NCBI GenBank assembly: GCA_004335635.1
Contig: QAXH01005807.1
Span: forward strand, 13,604 to 32,046
Direction: 5' to 3'
DNA: 18,443 nt
Origin: Chloromonas sp. AAM2
Lineage: Eukaryota > Chlorophyta > Chlorophyceae > Chlamydomonadales > Chlamydomonadaceae
The position numbers and the translations under genes were made by a program. Shown piece by piece: positions 1-7,825 of this stretch. Position 1 is the stretch's first letter. Each line of letters opens with the position of its first letter. The notes beneath the pieces are model-generated. The model was not told the origin of the DNA. It did not search any database and worked only from the letters and a program-made list of their open reading frames with translations.

Positions 1-422
1 GGGAGTTTAGGGGGGGGGGGTGCGGTCTGGGATCCCCTCTGACCAAAAGTTCAACTAGGATCTGGGGAAAATAGTTTGCTCCCCTCCTGAATGGGGATCA
101 TTCTTTTTGGGTTGTTGTAACATCTCTGCTCTTTGTCACTTGTCTCTTTGTCTTTGGTTCTAGATCTGCTTGGCGTCGGCTTGGTAAACCTAGACAAGCT
201 GTAGGGCTCCAATCCAAGACTTCAAGCGCAGCAGACATCCGGTTACAAAGTCTCACAACCAATCAGTCAAGCTTTGGCTGCAGTTCCAGCCAAGGCCCGG
301 AAAACGCCCTGAACTGGCTGTGCACGCCCAGGGCAGGGCACAGCAGGACCGCCCAACATGCTTCTGCATAGCCAGAGCTGAAGCAAAGCACACCAGGGAA
401 CACAGATTAGCATGTAATTGAG

Positions 423-588
423 CTTAGCACTCGTTGTGGATGCAGAAAAAAAGGAGTTTGGCAGTTCCTTTTTCAAGGTCGTCAACGCATCAGGCAGTAA
501 AACCCTACGTCTCGAGTTGACTGCCCACGCTGACGTCATCGGAGTGCATTTGGGGGTAGCAGAGCGCGATTTTGGTGCACTGAGTTGA
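423..588 (+). CDS. Probable last exon of an unidentified gene (5' part outside or unresolved)
   Basis: An open frame with no ATG runs from just after a TAA at 415-417 to a TGA at 586-588. It reads like protein: a charged start (VDAEKKEFGSSFFKVV) followed by alternating hydrophobic residues suggestive of beta strands (TLRLELTAHADVIGVHLGVA). Possible acceptor AGs are at 421-422 and 426-427, both with weak pyrimidine tracts. A strong tract and acceptor (ggttctag) end at 164; a short exon from 165 to about 199 with a GTAGGG donor would join in phase to an exon starting at 423, but this is speculative. A TGTAA at 872-876 could be the poly(A) signal. I do not recognise the family. The opposite strand also has a Ser/Thr-rich open frame (267-638), which is less protein-like. 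Confidence 0.35.
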
Positions 589-1653
589 CCGCCGGGAGGA
601 CATCTCTTGTCAAAAGCTTGCTGACCAATGCCAGGCATCAGTGATGAGACGCTGGTCCAGTTCTCTCCTCCTGCAGCTCTAGCCAGCTGACAGCATGCCT
701 GTTACGACAAGCGAAGCAAGTGCCCCAGTCACAGTTTCTGGGCAGAATGCGATCTGTGCTTTGTGCTGTGGTTGCTGTGTGGTTAATTGAAGTGTTACAA
801 AGAATGACTGGACGGTGTGACCAGCACCACCGAAACAACAATCTGATGAATAAGGTTTCACAAGCAAACGATGTAATGTGTTCTGATATACAGTACAAGG
901 CGCACAAGCCACAACACTGCATATTCCGACAATCCTCTCTGAAACTTCAACTGTACATTAACCTGCCTCGGCATCCAATTGCGTTGAAAAAGTATGTTGC
1001 AAGCCCAGAAACGAAGCGGCTGCAGAGCACCTGCTAAGAACGCCCAGTCATAACCCAGGGCTCACGGACCCACAAGCCGTTGCCTTGCAACTGCGTCATA
1101 CAAAACAAGGATACCCAACAGCGTAGATTGGCCACCCGACCACCTGCTACCGCACCGCCTGTGCACGTGGCCTGAAGACCAGTCAGTGCCGCCAGCCTCT
1201 TGAGAAGGTGGCGCGTGCGTGATCTCTGGAGACAGGTGTACAGGCGGGTGTACAGGTGAACACCATGAACTGAATTCCTGTGCAAAGAACTGCATGTGAT
1301 GTGCACATGATTCCCTTCACATGCTTGTTGAGCGGTTGGATGGTTCCCTGGTTGCGTGGTATCAGTTCCCTAATCATGCGACGTGCAACTGCTTGCTGTG
1401 AGCACACCGGTCACTGTGCTTACCGTGCCACTTCTGCTCAGTTGCCTGGTGACAGAGGACCTCCAATCCTTTGGCCTGAGAGCACTGGGCAAGGAAAAGC
1501 CACGGCCAGCCAAAGAGAGAGGGCAGAACAGCGAATGCAAGGTCACGCGGCATACAGCATCAAGAAGCCTGGCGTATGGCCTGTGCAGAGCATACTATTG
1601 AGCGTGCAACCACATTGCTTTGGCGCTAGGTGATCACAACAGAAGTGTGCGCC
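589..1653. other. Spacer between two convergent gene ends
   Basis: No frame here has convincing protein character; the open stretches on both strands are short and rich in Cys, His and Trp, as expected of non-coding sequence. It probably holds two 3' untranslated regions. TGTAA at 872-876 serves the plus strand, and its complement at 795-799 is the nearest TGTAA for the minus-strand gene ending at 1654. If both are used, the two transcripts would overlap by about 80 nt. Confidence 0.4.
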
Positions 1654-3495
1654 TCAACCTAAGCAATCTACGTCACCAGCGCTTGCCAAGGGAGGGCTGC
1701 CAGCATGAAGGTGGCTAGGACTGTCAGTCGTCTGTGACACGGCAGGTAGAGTCCCTTCATCATGTGCTGCCATCTCCAGCGCCTCCATGTCATTTACACT
1801 CTGGGGGAGATCATCATGGCTGTGGCTAGGTGAAGAAGATGCCTCGTCCACCTCCTGTTCATCTTCTTGCTGTTCGCCAGCACCCTGCACTCCTTGCCTG
1901 CTAGCTTTGAGCTCCTTGACCTCTGCCTGGAGGACGTAAATTTTCTCATCCATTGTGCGATTTGCGTCCTCTAGGTCGGCAATGTACGCCTGCTGCGTGG
2001 CGTAGAGGTCCTTGAGCCGGTTGTACATGTCTTTGAGCCGCCCATTGTCTGTGCAGTCTTCATCACCAGTACCAGCCTGCAACGGCACGCGAGGCAGGAA
2101 CATATGCTGCAAGCCTGAGCAAATCATGACAGTAGCCATACATTGAAGCAGGCATGCTTGACACAGACGTGCCCCTTGAACAAGGGCCATCAGCCTCGCA
2201 ACACCCTGAACAAGGGCTATCAGCCTCCAACTCTAGCGGGAGCTCTGAAGGCCAGGTAGAACAGGGCTGCTGGCATACTATCGGCAGAAGCGCTGTGGCA
2301 CCCAATGCATGCTCCGACTTGCATGGCATGATCAGTGGTGTGGGAATCGAGACTTGCCTTGTCGTCGCTGAAATCTTCTTCTTCGTCTTGAACGGAGCGG
2401 GGCGCCAGACCCACGGAACGCAAGATGTCCTCGTCCTGCGCTGCATCGTCCTCGAACACTGCAAGCAGACGAGGCAACAGGAGAGTTAGCATTCCCGCAC
2501 CTACGCGACGTGGCACACAAGACTGCAACAAGCGGCTTCAACAGGAGAATTCCTGTAGAAGCACAGGGTTGTCAGGTCTGCCAGGCGGTCCCTCCAGAGA
2601 CGAGACATCAGCTTGGGCTGTCGCTCTGAACTGTAAGTGCTTGCCACGATCAGCAAGCTGAGGATTCAACTTACTGTTGATGCCCATGCTCTTCGTCAAG
2701 TCCATCATCTCCTTGTCTAGCGTAGTGCAGCCGTTCCTCCACACCGAGCCGTGAGGGTTTGGCGTCACGTTATGGTAGTCAGCGCCTAGCAACGAAGGTG
2801 TCCGCGAGCCTGCGTGAAAAAAGGAGAAAGGTGCTGCTGAAAGGGATCTTACGTTGTTACGCGGACAAGTAAGTCGCAGACCTCCGCATATGACAAGATG
2901 TCTATGGCGCTGCATACTGGGCGTGCTGACGAGTGTCCTTGCTGACAAGTCAAAACGCAGGACGGCCCCAGCTCAGGCGTAAAGCCGGTGACGCATGTAA
3001 GCAGGTGGACTCACCTGGAGCAGTGTTAGCCAAGAACTCGTTGGTATTGTGCGGAGCAGGAGGCACGGACCGGGGTGTAAAGCCGGGGTGCCCTGCAGAA
3101 TACCAGTAAGGGGGAGAGGATGAGACATTTTCCTTGGGAGGAAGTGGCAACCCTGCGTCCTTGCGGGCAAAGTTGGGCCTGTTGTGGCCGCGTCGTACAC
3201 CACGCTCACCCGAGAAATGTTTCTTGGCCTTGTGCTTGTTTGCTAGGACCATCTGCTGAAAGTTTGCTCTGTGGCCGGAGCTGTGCTTGCCCCTATGGTG
3301 TTTGCCCCTGTGCTTGTTCACGCCTCCGTCTCTCCGACGGGAGTCATGCTGGAATGCGGGCGGATACGGAATGGGTGCAGGGGCGAAAAACCCCATGGGA
3401 TGCTGCTGGTATCCCATGGGAGGGCCCTGAGGGTACCGCGGAAAATAGCCTGCGTAACCCATGCGCTGAGGGTATTCGTCCATTGTAATTGCCAT
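1654..3495 (-). CDS. HEXIM-like / plant coiled-coil family protein, 379 aa, four exons
   Basis: Exons, 5' to 3': 3495-3015, 2809-2675, 2458-2358, 2076-1654. Donors are GTGAGT, GTAAGT and GCAAGT; acceptors are cacgcag, cttgcag and gttgcag; phases (1,1,0) are consistent. Residues 1-50 are rich in Pro, Gly, Tyr and Met; 53-112 are basic (NKHRGKHHRGKHSSGHR at 60-76); APHNTNEFL lies at 147-155; a conserved-looking linker at 161-205 contains LDKEMMDLTKSMGIN; 207-239 are acidic (DEEEDFSDDK); 252-298 should form a coiled coil (YIADLEDANRTMDEKIYVLQ). The tail is Ser/Glu-rich. HEXIM proteins, inhibitors of the elongation kinase P-TEFb, have the same order of parts: a basic RNA-binding region, PYNTxxFL, an acidic patch and a cyclin-binding coiled coil, in about 360 aa. 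I also recall uncharacterised land-plant proteins with NTTSF and a similar coiled coil. The coding model is fairly secure; the function is an inference. Confidence 0.6.
2077..2357 (-). other. Probable GC-AG intron
   Basis: The exon end reads GACGACAAG followed by GCAAGT, which matches the donor consensus except for C in place of T at intron position 2. The acceptor gccgttgcag is strong. Joining here keeps the frame (phase 0) and links the acidic stretch directly to the coiled-coil exon. I saw no GT donor nearby with an equally good context. Confidence 0.6.
2174..2233 (+). repeat. 30-bp tandem duplication inside an intron
   Basis: Two neighbouring units, 2174-2203 and 2204-2233, share TGAACAAGGGC(C/T)ATCAGCCTC and differ mainly at their ends. 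They lie in the third intron (2077-2357) of the HEXIM-like gene and so do not affect the protein. Confidence 0.7.
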
Positions 3496-4641
3496 GAGTG
3501 TATCCGTCTGCAGGCAACCATAGTGGCGAACGCATTTTATGCCGCGGCCAAACGGATAGAAACGCTCACGTTTCGGAGCAGTGTGACAGGTGAGCCGTAC
3601 TACAGGTGTTAGCTACATGCTTGAGGCTTGAGATGGGTTGAAGGACAGGACTGAGGGCTTGAGTTCCTCGGCTTGTTCAGTTCAGCATATCACGCGTACA
3701 TGGTCAGCTGGCTCGAGAGGCATAAGCACGTCCTACGCAATAAAAGAAGCATCCCATCAAGACAGCAGAGGTACCACTCAGCGCAGCAGGCGTCCATATC
3801 TGCGGGCTGCAGCAAGTCCGCAACCTCAATGGCGCCCGAGGGCAGGGTGATGGGCAGCAGGTGACAGCAGCTTCAGGGCACTGGCCCAGCGTGCAAGAAG
3901 CAGGCTACACTTCTGGGTGGGCGTGGAAGACTGGGGCCCGCCTATGTCGGTGGTTGTGGCCGCACCGGGATATAGGCGTGTGGCACACACGGTACAGTGG
4001 TCAGCAGGCCCTCACTGCACTGACATCTCTTGACTCTGATCTGCAGTTTCTGTCTTGAGTGGCGCATTACAAAATCAGATGTGCGTTAGGCCAGGGGCCT
4101 CTGAACTCAAGTATGCATGACGTTGGGGTTTGTGTGCTTGAATGGGTTACCGGCCAAAGGTTTGTTGCTGCCACATACATTATACGTTGTGACGCTCCCT
4201 AAAAACGCTTTATGCAGACGTCATGTTGATTTCTTGCCCTTTTCTTGTGTTGATTTTGTTGACTTATAGCATTTTGTTGCCGCACCTGTTGTAACTACAG
4301 TGTCACTACTTTTTACTTTTTCAGTGTTACTTTCCTGCCTCCCTGACTAGCCCTGACACCCTGTACTCTGGCAGGGTGAACCCAGTGAACCCTGCTGCCA
4401 CAATCTTCCCTGTCACCGCACTGGTTTCAGTGTTGTTCTAGGAAACTGTCCCAGAACTGGCAAACATCTTTTTTTTTTGGCCTGGTGCATCTGCTGGCCT
4501 GGTGCAATGGAGGAGTGGCAAGTACCCGTTGAAGTTTCAATTGCTTGCCCAGCTGTCTTAAAATCGGTATTGCCCATCTGTTCTAATCCCTAGTAAGGCA
4601 GGCTGCCATCTGTGCGACATGCTTCAGCAGACGGCCAAGCG
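3496..4641. other. Spacer: 3' UTR of the CCDC24-like gene and promoter of the HEXIM-like gene
   Basis: No convincing coding frame on either strand. The complement of TGTAA at 4067-4071 is the first such signal downstream of the minus-strand stop at 4642, implying a 3' UTR of about 570 nt. The part below it, to 3496, should hold the promoter and 5' leader of the HEXIM-like gene; no clear TATA box was seen. There is a T10 run at 4469-4478. Confidence 0.4.
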
Positions 4642-7561
4642 TTACCCAGGCTCCGCAGGAGCAGGCCTGCTCACTTGCTTATAGTTGTGTTTTGCTAGGA
4701 TGGCAGCCACACCACCCTTGAGTGTCTCTGCACGCGCATCCAGTAAGTCTACTGCAGCTAGCTTTGCGGGCATGCTACGCTCCTGAAGGGCTGTTGTTGG
4801 GCTAGGCTGCCGGGGTGACAGGCCATGCTGCTCCACGCCCTGCAATGCGCCAATAGATGGCACCATGGCGGGATTGTTATCAAAGGGCCTGCTCTGCTCC
4901 CTGGTGCTGCTGGCTGATGCGGCTGATGACGCCCTGAGCGCCTGTATGATGTGCCTACGCCCTGTGCTGGACCGCTGCACCATCGGAACATCACCACCTT
5001 CTGACGCAGCTGAGGTAATTGATGGCATGGGTGCAGAAGGTGGCCACTGGTCCACTGTGTGTAATGCTGACTGATTCTGGCTTGTGGTTGGCTGGGAGGT
5101 GCTGGACTTTAATGAGGTGCCGCCAGTGCTGCTCCTGCCTTCTGATGCCACTGTGGCACGTGGCTGTTGTTGACCAGGTGCAGCCGTGCCAGTGCTGCTG
5201 GTTGATGCACCGTTGCTCAACGCTGCAGCCTGCATGCTATCAGGACTGCTGCTGCTTGACGTGAGGCCTTGGCCGACTGGGATGGCCGGCACGCATGAGT
5301 AGGGAGATGCTGAGCAGCTTGGTGGAAGCAATAGTAGGTGCTCTGTCCGGTTGAGTGATGTGCGTGAGGCAAGACGCTCCAGTCCTCGCTGGTTGGGTGT
5401 GGGTGGCGGATGCAGCAACTGTGGGGCTGCTATTGGCAACGGCTCGCGTGAAGCACCCACCATACGGCGTAGCTTGCCCGCCTTGCTAGCCTCCGCCTGG
5501 GCCGCATTGAACATTTTGCTGACCACCAACTCGTGCTGCAGTCGACCCTGCTCAGCCTCAACTAGTGACTTGAGCTTTTTGCTGTATTGTTTGAGCTGAT
5601 GGAGCGTTGGCGGCGGCGCAGCAGCCTTGAGCTGCGGGTATCGGTAGCAGGCACAGAAATGCCATTTAGTTCATTTCATACCCACACGGGTAGACCTTGC
5701 TACAAGCAGGACGTGACGCAACCAGCATTTCGGCCACAAACGAGCAGTGTAATAACAAGCGAGCAGTATCAAGCAAGTAGGAACAAGAGAGCGTAGTGAT
5801 GTGTTGAATCCTTTGCCACACACCTACAGCAGTGCACTGTAACACAAGAGCGTAGTAGGTGACACTTCCATGCTGTGTTTATCCACAAGCATGTGATTGT
5901 ACATGTGGGACAAAAGCCTAGCGGTTGCCCCATGTACCTGCATGTCTGCCTCATCTGTGAGCAGCGCTGTCAGGTAATCTATGTCGTTCAGCAGTGCAGT
6001 GTGCTCCTCCTGGAGTGCACATCGCACTGCATCCTTGACATCATCAATGCCGAACACGCTCAACTTGCCCTGCCACGCAAACAACAACAAGCAATGTCCA
6101 GCTTTATGCACCAAGAGCGCTGTGTTGCCAGGTCGACTGCACGTGGCTGGTATTGAGCAGGGCCGGACTTTGCCCTGTCCCGAGGAATTCCTGGCAAGGG
6201 CAGTGACATGAGCCTGCACACCACTGGCGAGAGTGGTTTGCCCTGGAAGTGAATGGCTGATGTACAAGCAAGTAGAGCAGTCGCAATATCAGGCCTGCGC
6301 TGCACAGTACCTACTTGAGGCACCCAAAGTAACTTACCGATAACCTACCTGGACACATGACACGAGATGCATGGGGTCCAACACAGTGCTTGCACTGGCC
6401 ACAGAGCTGGCTGTTGAGGGACGTGACATGCTAGAGGCTGTGAGTGGACGGGAGGAGGCCGTGCTGGGGCGCAGCCAGGCAGTGTTGGGCCGTTCACCCA
6501 CAGCCTGCTGGCACAAGCAACGAGCAGACCAGGGGAGCTGAACCAGGCTTAGATGAGTGACTTGGTTTAGTACAACTCCGAAACACTGGGCACATGCCGT
6601 TGGCTTCAGGACAAAACTGAATGATATGCTTTGAGGGCATGCTGATTGACTGCGAATAGTGTGTCTGGGGCCACCGCTAATTATCCATGCGTTCGAGCCA
6701 CATCTTTGGCCTATGCTACGTTCAAAGCTTTGTCAAGCAAGAACAACCGACCCAACCTGCAGCGTACCTGGGTGGCCGTGCTGGCTTGCATGTACTCGTA
6801 CACTGCCTTGTCCTGTGCCTCCGCCTTTGGCACAATGCTGTCTGGGTTTCTGTCCTTGGCTGCGCTGCTGGCAAATGCAGCTGTGGTGGCCATTGAACGC
6901 AGCCGGTCCATGACCAACAAAATGTCTGCCTCAACCTGAGCATTTGAGCAGCGTGCAAGACACAGCACCTCATGCAGGAGTGCAACGCATGCGATAATCT
7001 CTCGACCGCTTTTGTTTCATGGTACTGGTACTGCTGCTTGTTACCCTTGTGGCATACAGATTGCTGGCTGCTTTAATTGCTGACATCTACCAAGGCCGTG
7101 TGCAAGCCTTGGTGGATGCACCCAAGTGCAAGGTGTGCCACGCCAGGGAGAGCAAAGCCAGCCATTGTGTACGTTATTGCAAGAGTTGCACACAGCTCTG
7201 TCAAAGCCCCTTGCTTACCATGCTGCGTTCTGGGTTGCTGCATATCTGCTTCCGGCTAAGCAGTGCACTGGTGTTCAACTGAACGTCACCGAGAATGTCC
7301 GCCAGCGCACTTGCTTCTGCAAAAAGAGCTTGGTTGTCTTCAACCAGCAGGCCGCCAATGGCACGTTTGACCTGCGAGCATTGCACTTGGTTTATCCAGA
7401 GGGGTCCTGGCATGCTTGCATGGCTTATATGTGTGTACCTCACACACCTCATCCCGCTCTGCATCCCTGAGGCGTTCGCTTATCACCTCCCACAATAGCC
7501 TCTGTACTGAGCGCAGCGAGCTGGCTGGGAAAGCTGCATGTTCGGAAACCCCAACCTCCAT
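4642..7561 (-). CDS. CCDC24-like coiled-coil protein, 570 aa, six exons
   Basis: Exons, 5' to 3': 7561-7448, 7371-7219, 6935-6768, 6504-6349, 6069-5938, 5631-4642. All introns are GT-AG (donors GTGTGT, GTAAGC, GTACGC, GTAGGT, GTACAT) and all are phase 0. The start ATG at 7561 is preceded in frame by a TGA 9 nt upstream. Three segments match my memory of CCDC24: LLWEVISERLRDAERDEVKR spanning the exon 1/2 junction, followed by a helix (ALFAEASALADIL); GIDDVKDAVRCALQEEHTAL in exon 5; and PTLHQLKQYSKKLKSLVEAE at the start of exon 6. Exon 4 carries RPSTASS-type repeats. About 300 further C-terminal residues are Ser/Pro/Thr-rich with no recognised domain, making it longer than the roughly 300-aa animal protein. 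The molecular function of CCDC24 is not established; coiled-coil assembly is inferred. Confidence 0.72.
6349..6504 (-). repeat. RPSTASS-type repeats encoded in exon 4 of the CCDC24-like gene
   Basis: The exon encodes three imperfect copies of an R-P-(S/L)-T-A-S-S motif: LRPSTASS, RPLTASSMS and RPSTASSVAS. Such Ser/Thr/Pro/Arg-rich linkers are commonly disordered and phosphorylated. The exon is 156 nt and phase 0 on both sides, so skipping it would keep the frame. Confidence 0.6.
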
Positions 7562-7825
7562 GGAGCCTCAAGGCCGCGTAGTCATCAGAACTCTGGCCGA
7601 TATTAGCGTGTTTGGCAGAATCAGCTTCGGCAGCAATTACCGTCTCTCACGGGTCGACAGTGCACATGGCTTGCAAACAAATCGCATGCATGTACGTTTC
7701 TGGCGTCACAGCAAATCGGCTGCAGATGCATTCTGCACAACAGTGGTCCATGTGGATATTTTATGACGGCTGTGAAGCACTTTGCCACAAGCTCACCTTT
7801 GAGATCCCTAGTCTAGCATATCTTG
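7562..7825. promoter_or_regulatory. Divergent promoter region of the CCDC24-like and Acinus genes
   Basis: The two start codons point away from each other across 264 bp, so both promoters and 5' leaders must fit here unless there are upstream non-coding exons. No clear TATA box was found. An ATG at 7763 opens a 17-codon frame ending in TAG at 7814-7816, just before the Acinus ATG; if transcription starts upstream of it, this could be an upstream ORF. Confidence 0.5.

Noticed and set aside
1..25. G-rich run (G11 at 10-20) at the left edge
   Set aside because: A simple homopolymer at the window edge; no telomere-like repeat unit follows.
7019..7282. Plus-strand hydrophobic ORF starting VLVLLLVTLVAYRLLAALIA
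   Set aside because: It looks like a membrane segment but is antisense to intron 2 and exon 2 of the CCDC24-like gene, with no splice or family support.
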